A stretch of DNA of 64,000 nt from Lactobacillus kalixensis DSM 16043. GTDB taxonomy: Bacteria; Bacillota; Bacilli; Lactobacillales; Lactobacillaceae. Each line of letters opens with the position of its first letter. The first letter of the stretch is position 1. This document shows positions 26,611 through 35,599 of the stretch, piece by piece. The stretch covers positions 1-64,000 of the forward strand of contig NZ_AZFM01000010.1 in NCBI RefSeq assembly GCF_001434335.1. The letters are read 5' to 3'. The notes below the pieces were generated by a model, which was not told where the DNA came from, did not search any database, and saw only the letters and a program-made list of their open reading frames with translations. Made by a program: the position numbers and the translations under genes.

Positions 26611-27909
26611 TTATTGCTTCCAAGCAGCATCAAATTTTGCCTTGCCTGAGTTAATAGCATTGTTAACATTTTGACCCTTTTGTGCATCAGACAAAATAGT
26701 TTGCATAATGCTGTTCAATTGTGAGTATGCAGCGTTTGAGTTCTTTTCTACAGGAACACTGTACAAGTTCTTCATAGCATCTGAAAGCTTAGCTGGAAGC
26801 TTGATGCTCTTGTTGCTCTTGTAAGCACTTGAATTGATAACAGCGTTGTTAACTGGGATGTAACCAGTAGCGTTAGCCCACTTAAGTTGGCTTGACTTAG
26901 ATACTAAGAACTTAATGTACTTAAATGCAGCAGCTTTTTGTTCAGCAGTTGATTGATTGAACATGTAAATGTCAGTACCTTGTTGCATAGTGTATTTACT
27001 AGGACGTGGAGCAACATCGTAAGTGAACTTGTTGCCTACACCTTGCTTAACAAAGCCTTCACCTGCAGAGGTACCAATAAACATTGCAACCTTTTGGTTA
27101 GCAAATGGACCTGATAAGTAGTGTTCTGAACCAGCTACTCTGAAGTAACCCTTCTTGATACCATCAGCGTAGTAGTTAATAACCTTCTTAGAAGTTGAAC
27201 CGCTAAAGTTAATCTTGTCTGAGAAGTTAACGCCTTCGTCCTTCATACCAAGAGTGTAGTAGTTAGAAAGGGAATCAAAACCTGCACCTACAACCTTGTG
27301 GTTACTCTTCTTGTAGATAGTTTCTGAAACTTGCTTAAGTTCTTCCATAGTAGTAGGAACTTTCTTAATGCCGTACTTCTTAAACATATCAGCATTGTAA
27401 GTTAAAGTTTCAATAGACTTGTTAAATGGAATACCGTATTGCGTACCCTTGATCTTAGCACCATCAAGAAGTTCTGTTCTGATGTCTGATGCCTTAGCAC
27501 TACCCCAACCAACATTCTTGTTGTTGATGTATGGTGTTAAGTTAACAAGCATCTTGTTTTGTGCAGCGTTCCAAAGCCAACCTGGGTAAGCTTGAGTAAT
27601 TGTTGGCAAGTTCTTTGGTGATTGCAAGGTTGAGTTGATCTTAGCTTGTAAATCGTTGTAAGCACCTTGATTTTCAAGCTTAATGTTAATCTTTGGATTC
27701 TTCTTTTCGAATTCCTTAGTCAAACTTTGCAAAGTTGATTGTTGCACACCAGTCATTCCATGCCAGAAAACAACAGTAGTCTTCTTAGTGATCTTTGATG
27801 GAATCTTGTCAGAACTACTTGATGAATTACTACCGCCATTTGAACAAGCAGCAGTAACTAGTGCCAAGCCGGCAATTGCAACAGCAGCAAGCTTTTTACT
27901 AATCTTCAT
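26611..27909 (-). CDS. ugpB: extracellular solute-binding lipoprotein, UgpB-like
   Basis: A 432-residue substrate-binding lipoprotein of a carbohydrate-type (CUT1) ABC importer. The signal peptide ends in a lipobox, VTAAC, with the anchoring Cys at residue 22. A Ser-rich linker is followed by the family-1 binding-protein fold, with FWHGMTGVQQSTLQSL at the first strand and GIPFNKSIETLTYNADMFKKYGI at the hinge. The HGMTG opening and tandem aromatic residues resemble glycerol-3-phosphate-binding UgpB, but the ligand is inferred. It is the last gene of the operon, after the metallo-beta-lactamase protein. Confidence 0.88.
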   Translation of the reverse strand: MKISKKLAAVAIAGLALVTAACSNGGSNSSSSSDKIPSKITKKTTVVFWHGMTGVQQSTLQSLTKEFEKKNPKINIKLENQGAYNDLQAKINSTLQSPKNLPTITQAYPGWLWNAAQNKMLVNLTPYINNKNVGWGSAKASDIRTELLDGAKIKGTQYGIPFNKSIETLTYNADMFKKYGIKKVPTTMEELKQVSETIYKKSNHKVVGAGFDSLSNYYTLGMKDEGVNFSDKINFSGSTSKKVINYYADGIKKGYFRVAGSEHYLSGPFANQKVAMFIGTSAGEGFVKQGVGNKFTYDVAPRPSKYTMQQGTDIYMFNQSTAEQKAAAFKYIKFLVSKSSQLKWANATGYIPVNNAVINSSAYKSNKSIKLPAKLSDAMKNLYSVPVEKNSNAAYSQLNSIMQTILSDAQKGQNVNNAINSGKAKFDAAWKQ

Positions 27910-27960
27910 TGTGGATAAATCCTCCCAAAAAAATAAAACTAAATAACATTTTTTGATTCA

Positions 27961-29259
27961 CTAAAGCGTGACTATTTGACCACGCTCAGGTAAAATCCGT
28001 TTTCCATATGGGTTCTCTTCAAGCTCCGGATGCAATGTGTGCACCGGTACTAACAGCTTGGGTTGAACCTCGCTAATGATTTCCTTTAATTCAGCTTCAT
28101 CTGCGTGACCGGAGCAACGCAAAGCCAAATATTCAATCCCTCTTTGAGCAAATTGCTCAACAAATGGCTTGTAAGCCGGATCAAAATCACCAAGCGGTTC
28201 AGCATTTGAGTGAATGTACAAACCGCCCTCTTGAAGTTGATCATAATTTGCAACCGCTTGCCAGAGGTATTGATGATCATCAGCAATCAAGTCGTCATAA
28301 GACACCTCAAGTTCAGGCTTTAGATCATCAAATTTTGCTTCCCCTGGCAAGTAATAAAATGGAAAGTCCTTATTCAAACTCTGCTTAAGTAAGTGAGCAC
28401 GTTTTGCATGCAGCACAACTTTTCTTGGAGAGTCTGAAATAATTCTAAGTAGACGCTCCACATTAGTAGGATAAGTATTAAAAGTAATCTGGCGCTTTGG
28501 ATTGGCATTTTGCAAGCGAATAATTTCTTCAGTCAATTCATTTTCATTCTTAGGACCAGTGAATTCTTCGCTGCTTTCTTGCTTTCGCTCAGGCCAAGAA
28601 ACACCAGTACCTTCGATAATGAACATGTCGCTTCCTTTTGCAGCCTGGAGCCATTCGTGCACCCAATCTGGATGATAGCCATGAAGGCGAATATCACCAG
28701 TGAAGGCAATCTTCTTATCAGGCGTCTTTACAATTAAGCCAGTTGCGCCATAAGCATCGTGATCACTTGGCCAAATCTCCATGGTGATCTCGCCAACCTC
28801 AATTGGTTTCTTGTATTCAGCCGCAATAATGTCACGCGTGTAAGTTTTATCATGACCTGCTGCTGGCAAGAGAAAATCACCATGTTCGTTCAATGCCGGA
28901 AGCATATATGCAGTATTGGGACCAGCATAAAGTGGAATACTTGGATCAAGTAAGTTCAAAGCCTTACTGTGGTCTAAGTGTAAGTGTGAAATGTAAGCTG
29001 CACTGTGTTTCCAGCGATCAGTATCGATTTTTTTACCAGTAACTTTTTCATCATAAAAGTCTGGCACATCCCCAATCAACTGATACTTGATCAAAGTCTC
29101 AAAGTCTTCGTCTTCTAACTTCAAGCCTAATTCTGGACGATAAACCTCGCCAAGATCAAACAAGATATGTGAATCATTGTATGCCACTTCGATCATCGGA
29201 CCGCCAATGGTTGTTAAGCCATTATAAAAAGTTACTGTTGTTTTATCCTTTAAGGTCAT
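27961..29259 (-). CDS. RNase J-like beta-CASP metallo-beta-lactamase protein
   Basis: A 432-residue cytoplasmic metallohydrolase. Metal-binding motifs are all visible: SHLHLDHSK (motif 2), SDHDAYG (motif 3), FTGDIRLHG (motif 4), a beta-CASP region with the SGHADEAEL segment, and a C-terminal PVHTLHPE. That set fits RNase J/beta-CASP nucleases more than lactonases or phosphodiesterases, though the protein is shorter than RNase J (about 555 residues) and lacks its C-terminal domain. Its start overlaps the end of the second permease gene by 17 nt, so it is translationally coupled into the importer operon. A role on the imported substrate or on RNA are both open. Confidence 0.85.
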   Translation of the reverse strand: MTLKDKTTVTFYNGLTTIGGPMIEVAYNDSHILFDLGEVYRPELGLKLEDEDFETLIKYQLIGDVPDFYDEKVTGKKIDTDRWKHSAAYISHLHLDHSKALNLLDPSIPLYAGPNTAYMLPALNEHGDFLLPAAGHDKTYTRDIIAAEYKKPIEVGEITMEIWPSDHDAYGATGLIVKTPDKKIAFTGDIRLHGYHPDWVHEWLQAAKGSDMFIIEGTGVSWPERKQESSEEFTGPKNENELTEEIIRLQNANPKRQITFNTYPTNVERLLRIISDSPRKVVLHAKRAHLLKQSLNKDFPFYYLPGEAKFDDLKPELEVSYDDLIADDHQYLWQAVANYDQLQEGGLYIHSNAEPLGDFDPAYKPFVEQFAQRGIEYLALRCSGHADEAELKEIISEVQPKLLVPVHTLHPELEENPYGKRILPERGQIVTL

Positions 29260-30067
29260 TGCGGACTACCCCTCTAATAATTTGTTTTCTAAAGATGAAG
29301 TACAAAATCAAAATTGGCAAGACCGTTAAGGTAGCTGCAGCCAGTTGTAATTGCGTTGAACTACCAGCATCAGAAGCAAATGAGGTCAACCCGTTGTTAA
29401 GTAATCTCATCGTATCTTCGTTGGTAACCAATAATGGCCAAAGGAAGGAATTCCATCCTGAAATAAAGCTCAATAAACCAACTGTGAACAAGCCACCCTT
29501 TGACATTGGTACTAAGATTTTCCAGATAAATTCCCAATCATTAGCACCATCGATCATTGAAGCTTTGTAAATTGTCTTAGAAATTGAACCAAAGTAACTT
29601 TGAAGATAGTACATGTAGAAGATAGAAGTTAAAAATGGTAAAACCAAACCAAGGTAGGTGTTAAGCAGGCCCATCTGAGCAATTGTGTTGTAGTTAGTAA
29701 AGATAATTGCTTCACCTGGCACCATTAATAAGGAAAGTAAAATAATTTGAACAAAATTTTTACCCTTAAAGTGCAAGTTAACCATGGCAAATGCACCTAA
29801 AATTGAGTTAAACAAACTGACAATTGTCGTTACACTTGCTGTGATAAAAGTGTTTAAGAAATAGCGAGCAAACGGAGCTTGCTGGAAGACCTTAGCATAG
29901 TTACTCCATTGCGGATTCTTTGGAAAAATTGTTGGCGGAATTGTAGTGGTTTCTTGGAAAGTCATCAAACCGCCCAAAATCATATAAATGAAAGGAAAGA
30001 CAGTAATAATTGCAAAGAAAGCAAGGATAATATACGCAATTACTACGCCCCAACGAATTTTTTTCAT
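29243..30067 (-). CDS. ugpE: ABC importer permease, UgpE-like
   Basis: A 274-residue CUT1 permease with six membrane helices. The cytoplasmic EAA loop is recognisable as KASMIDGANDWEFIWKILVPMSKGG (~residues 165-190), where the ATPase docks. It pairs with the permease gene directly upstream, whose stop is one base before this start. The C terminus (FRKQIIRGVVRNDLKG) is typical of MalG/UgpE proteins. Confidence 0.92.
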   Translation of the reverse strand: MKKIRWGVVIAYIILAFFAIITVFPFIYMILGGLMTFQETTTIPPTIFPKNPQWSNYAKVFQQAPFARYFLNTFITASVTTIVSLFNSILGAFAMVNLHFKGKNFVQIILLSLLMVPGEAIIFTNYNTIAQMGLLNTYLGLVLPFLTSIFYMYYLQSYFGSISKTIYKASMIDGANDWEFIWKILVPMSKGGLFTVGLLSFISGWNSFLWPLLVTNEDTMRLLNNGLTSFASDAGSSTQLQLAAATLTVLPILILYFIFRKQIIRGVVRNDLKG

Positions 30068-30068
30068 C

Positions 30069-30935
30069 TTATTGCTCCCCGATCTTCTTCATCATCTTAC
30101 GTTGTAAGAAAGTAATGAATAAAATGATTAAGAATAATACTACTGTTGCAGCCATTGCGACACCAGGTGTTCCAACGATTTGGAATTTGTTATAAATGTA
30201 GAACACTGCGGTAGTAGCGGAATTTCCGACCCCAGCTTGTCCGTTGAATAAGGCATAAACTGAAGTATAGATCTTGAAGGCAGCAATAATATTCATTGTT
30301 AATAAGAAAGCGATAGTTGGCACTAATTGTGGCATAGTGATGCGCCAGAACTTTTCAGTCCCAGAGGCACCGTACATATCAGCAATTGTGTAGTAATTTG
30401 GATCGATATTTCTTAAAGCTCCCATCAAGATGACGATATTGAAAGCTAAAGAAGTCCAGATCCCAAAAAGAATAATCGTTGTCAGTGACATCGCCGGATC
30501 ATCAATCCAGTTAGGTGCTGGCAAATGCAGTGCTCTTAAAACAAAGTTAAGCAGACCATATTCACCGTTGAAGATATAACGAAAGACAATCCCGATAGCG
30601 ATAGTTGAAGTAACATAAGGCATGAAGAAGGTCGTTTCAAAAAATGACTTATTCTTTACTTTACTAAAAATCAACCATGCCAAAAGAATTGAAATTGCTA
30701 AAGCAACTGGCACCGAAATTACGGCATATAAGAAAGTATTCTTAATTGCCAACCAAAATTCCGGATCCTTGAAAATATATTGATAGTTACTGAGTCCGCT
30801 CCAAGAGAGGTTAATCAAAGGACCACTTTGAAAACTCATGATAAAGGCCCGCAAAATTGGATAAATGCTAAAACAAGTCACAAAAATAATGGTCGGCGCT
30901 AAAAAGAGCCAAGCTCGTTTTTGATTCTGCTTCAT
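30069..30935 (-). CDS. ugpA: ABC importer permease, UgpA-like
   Basis: A 288-residue CUT1 permease, partner of the UgpE-like protein. The N-terminal helix is preceded by KQNQKRAWLFLAPTII. Six helices are predicted, with the EAA loop at IADMYGASGTEKFWRITMPQLVP (~residues 183-206). Its ATG overlaps the ATPase stop codon by one base (TAATG), indicating tight coupling. Together with the ATPase and binding protein it makes a complete importer. Confidence 0.92.
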   Translation of the reverse strand: MKQNQKRAWLFLAPTIIFVTCFSIYPILRAFIMSFQSGPLINLSWSGLSNYQYIFKDPEFWLAIKNTFLYAVISVPVALAISILLAWLIFSKVKNKSFFETTFFMPYVTSTIAIGIVFRYIFNGEYGLLNFVLRALHLPAPNWIDDPAMSLTTIILFGIWTSLAFNIVILMGALRNIDPNYYTIADMYGASGTEKFWRITMPQLVPTIAFLLTMNIIAAFKIYTSVYALFNGQAGVGNSATTAVFYIYNKFQIVGTPGVAMAATVVLFLIILFITFLQRKMMKKIGEQ

Positions 30936-32020
30936 TAGTAAACACGCTCTCCTTCTGGGGTGAAAATGAAGACACGATCAAGACGCATCTTTAAGTTAAC
31001 TTGATCACCTGGCTTAATTGGCTGTTCCAAATCAACTAATGAACGTGCCTGAAGACCATCATGATTAAATTTCAAAATACGTTCACGACCGATCAATTCC
31101 ACATCATCAATCTTAGCTGACATGTGTCCACTTTCAGCAGGAACAATATTTTCTGGACGAACTGATAACCAATATTCACCATCAGTCAATTCACGTTTGA
31201 AGCGATCTGAATCAAGGTCACTAATGTTTAATTCAAAGTTTGAACCAACAATCTTGCCACCTTCAACCTTAATTTTGAAGTTATCAATAACTGGATTACC
31301 AACAAAGTTAGCAACAAAGTAGTTATTTGGTTCAAGATAGAAGTTTTGACCTAGATCATCTTGTTGGATGACACCTTCGTTAAACAAGATGATCTTGTCA
31401 CCAATTGACAAGGCTTCTTCTTGATCGTGGGTAACAAATAAGGTGGTAATCCCTACTTCTTTAACTAAAGCACGGATTTCTTCACGGATCTTCAAGCGAA
31501 GACGTGCATCCAAGTTACTTAATGGTTCGTCCATAAGTAAAATCTTAGGTTCTTGCACAAGCGCACGGGCAATTGCCACACGCTGCTGTTGACCACCAGA
31601 AAGTTGGCCAGGTTTTTGATCAGCTAATTCGGTAATTTGTGTCAATTCCATGTATTTACGTGCGGTTGCTTCGGCTTCGTCTTTTGGACGCTTATCCTTA
31701 CCAACAGTTAATGGGAACATGACATTTTGAAGAACTGTCATATGAGGATATAAAGCGTAGTTTTGGAAAACATACCCAATCTGGCGGTCCTTTGACGCAG
31801 TATTGACAACGGACTTGCCGTCAAATAGAATTTCGCCACTTGTTGGATTAAGTAGGCCGGCGAGAATGTTTAAAATAGTAGTTTTCCCGCATCCTGATGG
31901 ACCTAATAAACACACAAGGTCGCCTTTTTTGACTGAAAAGCTAACATCTTTGATTGCTTGATGTCCATTATCGTAGACCTTGCGTAGATTTTTTACTTCG
32001 ACAAATTTTTCGACATTCAT
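30935..32020 (-). CDS. ugpC: ABC importer ATPase, UgpC/MsmK-like
   Basis: A nucleotide-binding subunit of about 361 residues of the MalK/UgpC/MsmK type. It has Walker A GPSGCGKTT, signature LSGGQQQR, Walker B ILLMDEPLSNLD and H-loop FVTHDQEEAL. A C-terminal OB/TOBE domain (~240-360) ends in VFIFTPEGERVY. I choose the ATG at 32020, which has a GTGGTG site upstream. A GTG four codons earlier (32032) is possible but has no ribosome site. It is the first gene of the importer operon. MsmK-type ATPases often serve several importers, so it may not be dedicated. Confidence 0.92.
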   Translation of the reverse strand: MNVEKFVEVKNLRKVYDNGHQAIKDVSFSVKKGDLVCLLGPSGCGKTTILNILAGLLNPTSGEILFDGKSVVNTASKDRQIGYVFQNYALYPHMTVLQNVMFPLTVGKDKRPKDEAEATARKYMELTQITELADQKPGQLSGGQQQRVAIARALVQEPKILLMDEPLSNLDARLRLKIREEIRALVKEVGITTLFVTHDQEEALSIGDKIILFNEGVIQQDDLGQNFYLEPNNYFVANFVGNPVIDNFKIKVEGGKIVGSNFELNISDLDSDRFKRELTDGEYWLSVRPENIVPAESGHMSAKIDDVELIGRERILKFNHDGLQARSLVDLEQPIKPGDQVNLKMRLDRVFIFTPEGERVY

Positions 32021-32040
32021 ATTTAACACCACAATATCTT

Positions 32041-32235
32041 GATTTTAAATTTAATTTCTTATCTCATTTTAGGCTATTATTGTCAAAAGCTCAAACATTT
32101 TATGAAAAATGATTCGTAATTTAGTAAAAGTTCCATGAAACATTTTGTGAAATAATCATATTTTTCTCTATTTTTCGCGATTATAATTTAATAAGATTGA
32201 TTTTTGTTCGTCTTTACAAGATATTGTGTTATGCA
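32041..32235 (-). promoter_or_regulatory. promoter region of the ABC importer operon
   Basis: A consensus -35 TTGACA lies at about 32078-32083 on the minus strand; the matching -10 is weak (GATAAG after 17 nt). Upstream are a 12-bp near-palindrome GTTTCATGGAAC and two copies of AAAATGTTT about 45 nt apart, which could be an operator. I cannot name the regulator. Confidence 0.45.
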
Positions 32236-32236
32236 A

Positions 32237-32276
32237 ACAAAAAGAAGGCTACGATTCTTGTAGTCTTCTTTTATTT
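32237..32276 (-). terminator. terminator after pepD
   Basis: AAAAGAAG-CTAC pairs with GTAG-CTTCTTTT (one G-U), with T runs on both sides. It lies about 40 nt after the pepD stop. Confidence 0.85.
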
Positions 32277-32313
32277 TTTTAATATATTCTAATATTTTTT
32301 CCGAACAATCTCT

Positions 32314-33741
32314 TTACAAATTGTCACCGCGTTCAAATTGATATTTTGAACTATTTAAAGCTTGCCGAATTAAGTCACTTATCAATGCTCTTGTCTTATC
32401 TGTAATAACTCTAGCAATTTCTTCATTTGCACTAGTTAAGAAACTAGTCAACTGATCACCTGAAAGTTGCTTGGCCTTCTCATCAGCATGATCAATGCTG
32501 ATAATTCCTGCTTCTTGGCATTCATCACGGTAATTATTAACTTGGTAAACGTATTGATGATAACGTGGTTCAACCAACACTTGCAGCGTCTTGTACATCC
32601 AGTATGCACTGCGGTCTGGATCAACAGTGTGTTCAGCCACCTTATAATTTTCTGGGGTGTCTTCAATATTAGTATAGAAAGGAACATATGGTGAATAAGC
32701 ATAAAAGCCCATGTTAAGCCATTGAATCCCAGCCATTTCCTTTTGCACATCATTTCTGATTTGCAAAATGCTGGACTCTTGATTTCTATCTAAAGCAATT
32801 GAACGGAACATCTTTTGCTCTTTTTCATCCCCAGAAGAATAAGTGTCCATTGGATCATATGGAGTACCGTTGTAGTGACTAGTCAAGAATTTTTGCACAT
32901 CTTCAACGCCGATCTTCTTTTCAGGAACACGAGTGAATGGCATTTCTTGACTGGTTGGGTCTTGTTCAATACTTGGGTTGAACAACTTTTGACCATACCA
33001 AGTTCTTGGAGTGTTGTAGAAAGCATCTGCTTCATCTTTGGTTCCAAAAATATCGCGGAAGTTAAAGCTACCATCTTGGCTATTATTCAAATGATGTTTT
33101 TCGACAAAATCACGAATAGTCGAAGCATACATGAAGTTATCTGGATCATCAAAGTCAATATTTTGAATCACCATAATGTTAGGGCAAATTGCATATGAAT
33201 CATCTGGAATTCGTGCAGCAACCCATTGGTGACCAGCTGCAGTTTCAAAATACCAAACTTCATCATGATCTGAAAAGGCGATTCCGTTTGTTTCACCAGT
33301 ACCGTATTTTTCAATCAATTCACCAAGGCGCTTAACCCCTTCACGGGCAGTCTTAACAAATGGCAAAACGAGGTAAAGCATGGAGTCTTCATTAATTCCA
33401 TCTTCAACTAATGGGTCGTGGCCCAAACAGCGAGCGTTAGTTGCTTCAGTTTCAGTGGCTGACATAGCAACGTTATATTCGTTAATCCCTTGTTCATCCC
33501 AGCGTCCTTCTGAATCATCAGCAGTAGGTACTGCAGTATAGCGGCAGCCATCACCTTCAAGGTGCATCTTGAAGCCGTTGTATTTAGAAACATAGTCTTC
33601 ATCATAATGACGAGCTTTGTTTACGACGAAAATTTTTTCATTAATGCCTCCGTAGCCATCTTCATCACGGGCGATCATCGTTGAACCGTCAATTGAAGCA
33701 TTTTTACCAACGAGCATTGCTGTACAGTTATCTTTTTTCAT
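32314..33741 (-). CDS. pepD: dipeptidase A, C69 family
   Basis: Cleaves dipeptides in the cytoplasm, part of the proteolytic system that feeds amino acids to lactobacilli. The 475-residue protein belongs to the C69 N-terminal-nucleophile family. Cys6 in KKDNCTAMLVGK would become the nucleophile after removal of the short leader, followed by the conserved GSTMIARDEDG. Length and sequence match Lactobacillus PepD. It is the last gene of a run that starts with pepT, 39 nt after the EndA-like nuclease gene and with a terminator behind it. Confidence 0.93.
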   Translation of the reverse strand: MKKDNCTAMLVGKNASIDGSTMIARDEDGYGGINEKIFVVNKARHYDEDYVSKYNGFKMHLEGDGCRYTAVPTADDSEGRWDEQGINEYNVAMSATETEATNARCLGHDPLVEDGINEDSMLYLVLPFVKTAREGVKRLGELIEKYGTGETNGIAFSDHDEVWYFETAAGHQWVAARIPDDSYAICPNIMVIQNIDFDDPDNFMYASTIRDFVEKHHLNNSQDGSFNFRDIFGTKDEADAFYNTPRTWYGQKLFNPSIEQDPTSQEMPFTRVPEKKIGVEDVQKFLTSHYNGTPYDPMDTYSSGDEKEQKMFRSIALDRNQESSILQIRNDVQKEMAGIQWLNMGFYAYSPYVPFYTNIEDTPENYKVAEHTVDPDRSAYWMYKTLQVLVEPRYHQYVYQVNNYRDECQEAGIISIDHADEKAKQLSGDQLTSFLTSANEEIARVITDKTRALISDLIRQALNSSKYQFERGDNL

Positions 33742-33780
33742 TGTGCTACTTCTTTCTTAATCCTAATAATTACTATTCTA

Positions 33781-34638
33781 CTATTCATTGACCTTCATGG
33801 CGCGATCAACTTTTGCGCGGCCATTATTATAGTTGAAAACATATCCAGGTTGCACATTGAATAAATAGACATTGAAGTTTAAACTTCCATCAGTTGAAAT
33901 AGCTTGCAGGTTGATCCCACGCGCCATCAATTCATTTCCACGGAAAATTGGCGTAGCTTGATAAATAACTTTTTTGTTTTCTCGCAAAGCTTTTCTGACT
34001 TTTGCTTCAAAAATCGTTTGAATCTTTTGGTTAGAAAAAGCCGATTGAGTAAACAAGTTCTTAGGATTATTTTGATCACCGGATTGATTATTTGGATTAT
34101 AGTTACCATCTTGATCGATGCCAGCAGATACTGAATAAGCGATTAAATGCCCACGATTATAAATTTGCGTACCATTTCTACGATTATAATGCCAAGCAGT
34201 CGGTTCAACGAACTGCCTTACTCTCAAGCTATCATTAGCAACATTTCTTTTTTCAAGAAAACCGGTATTAGAATGCGATGTCCGGTTTAAACTATCCAAG
34301 TTAGAATAGATAACCCGGTTGACAGTCCAAGCATTTTTAATCAAGGTTGAACGATTGTGGTTCACATAGACATATGCCTTGCATCCACTTTTAAAATCAA
34401 CTTTAGCAAGTTTTTCGTAATCAGTTTTAGATAAGCCACCATACTTACTCTTAGCTGTAGTTGCATCGCTAATTTTATTTGAAATTGAACTAGTCGAGTT
34501 CGACAAACCTTGAAATAACTTATCAGTACCGTTAGGATCGGTCCCTCCGCGAGTATAAACACCCCAAGCAATCACGACAATTAAGACTAATGTTGAAATC
34601 AGGGTGCTGCCAGTCTTTTTACGTCTTCTCTTTGCCAT
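33781..34638 (-). CDS. DNA/RNA non-specific endonuclease (EndA-like)
   Basis: A 285-residue beta-beta-alpha metal endonuclease. An N-terminal membrane helix (~11-28, after RRRKK) would leave the enzyme on the outer face of the membrane. The catalytic motif is NRGHLIAYSVS with general base His164 (usually DRGH). The metal-ligand Asn follows in NPKNLFTQSAFSNQK. Family members degrade extracellular DNA or process DNA in uptake; no competence genes are adjacent. It starts one base after the stop of the exonuclease gene, so it is coupled to it. Confidence 0.9.
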   Translation of the reverse strand: MAKRRRKKTGSTLISTLVLIVVIAWGVYTRGGTDPNGTDKLFQGLSNSTSSISNKISDATTAKSKYGGLSKTDYEKLAKVDFKSGCKAYVYVNHNRSTLIKNAWTVNRVIYSNLDSLNRTSHSNTGFLEKRNVANDSLRVRQFVEPTAWHYNRRNGTQIYNRGHLIAYSVSAGIDQDGNYNPNNQSGDQNNPKNLFTQSAFSNQKIQTIFEAKVRKALRENKKVIYQATPIFRGNELMARGINLQAISTDGSLNFNVYLFNVQPGYVFNYNNGRAKVDRAMKVNE

Positions 34639-34639
34639 A

Positions 34640-35596
34640 TTAACTCCTTGCCCAATCGTCTAGCATACTTAAGAAAAAGCTCTCGGATAACCGCTTGATC
34701 TGTCCGCCTTCTTTGTTCAATTCGCTTGCCTTAGTTAAGGCTTCATTATTACGATTGAAGAAATCATGATCGCCCATAATCAGATAGTTAGTTGCTGCAG
34801 TTAAATCGTCTTGCGCTTGCCCGCCCATGTTGTTGATCATCTTTTCAGCATCATCTTGATCCATATGAATGTGCCCATTTAAAACGACCTTCTTATTGTT
34901 AACTGGGTTGCGGAAGCCTAATTCCCAAGGATTGAGTTCGCCTTCAGTTAAATTCAAATTTTTGATCTTATTTTTGGCATTTTCAAGTAATTCTGGGGTG
35001 AAATTTTCTCTGAAGTCATCGTAGACTTTCTTAGTATCAATTGAATCGTCTAAACCGCGGTGTTGTTCAACTTGTGCAATTCCCGCTCTTTGCATGCAAT
35101 CGATCAAGCGATTGTGGCGCTCTTTAGGATAATATGCACGAGCCAGGCGAAGAACATCGACATAGTCATTAGTTAAGAGAGCTTCACCGTATTTTTTAGC
35201 TAAATCATAGACAAAATTCAAGTCAAAATTCACGTTGTAGCCGATAATAACGTCATCACCAATAAAGTTTCTGAAATCATGAATTGCTTCATCTACTGCC
35301 ACACCTTCGTTAACAATTTTTTCTTCAGTAATACCGTTTAACTTAGTAATGAAAGCTGGCACCTTGTTTGAGCCGCTATAAGCTACCAAGTGGCTGTATT
35401 CATCAACAATTTCACCATTGCGTACCTTGATGCCGCCAAGTTCAGTCACGCGATCACGAAATGGACTAAGACCCGTAGTTTCAATATCAATTAGGGTATA
35501 ATCTGACAAAAAATCAGGTTTTTCTTGCCCTTTTTGCCGCAATTTATCTTGTGCACCAGAGACTTTTAACACACCATTTTCAACTAAAATACTCAT
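34640..35596 (-). CDS. DnaQ-like 3'-5' exonuclease with C-terminal BRCT-like domain
   Basis: A 318-residue DEDDh exonuclease resembling the proofreading subunit of DNA polymerase III. ExoI is at LIDIETTGL with Asp37 and Glu39, ExoII at IIGYNVNFDLNFV, and ExoIII at EQHRGLDDSID with His and Asp. The C terminus (~225-318: FRNPVNNKKVVLNGHI, MINNMGGQ, TNYLIMGD) has the pattern of a BRCT domain, as in several stand-alone Firmicute exonucleases. It lies between the SIR2-like and nuclease genes with 1-3 nt gaps. A repair or degradation role is likely. Confidence 0.88.
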   Translation of the reverse strand: MSILVENGVLKVSGAQDKLRQKGQEKPDFLSDYTLIDIETTGLSPFRDRVTELGGIKVRNGEIVDEYSHLVAYSGSNKVPAFITKLNGITEEKIVNEGVAVDEAIHDFRNFIGDDVIIGYNVNFDLNFVYDLAKKYGEALLTNDYVDVLRLARAYYPKERHNRLIDCMQRAGIAQVEQHRGLDDSIDTKKVYDDFRENFTPELLENAKNKIKNLNLTEGELNPWELGFRNPVNNKKVVLNGHIHMDQDDAEKMINNMGGQAQDDLTAATNYLIMGDHDFFNRNNEALTKASELNKEGGQIKRLSESFFLSMLDDWARS

Positions 35597-35599
35597 AAA

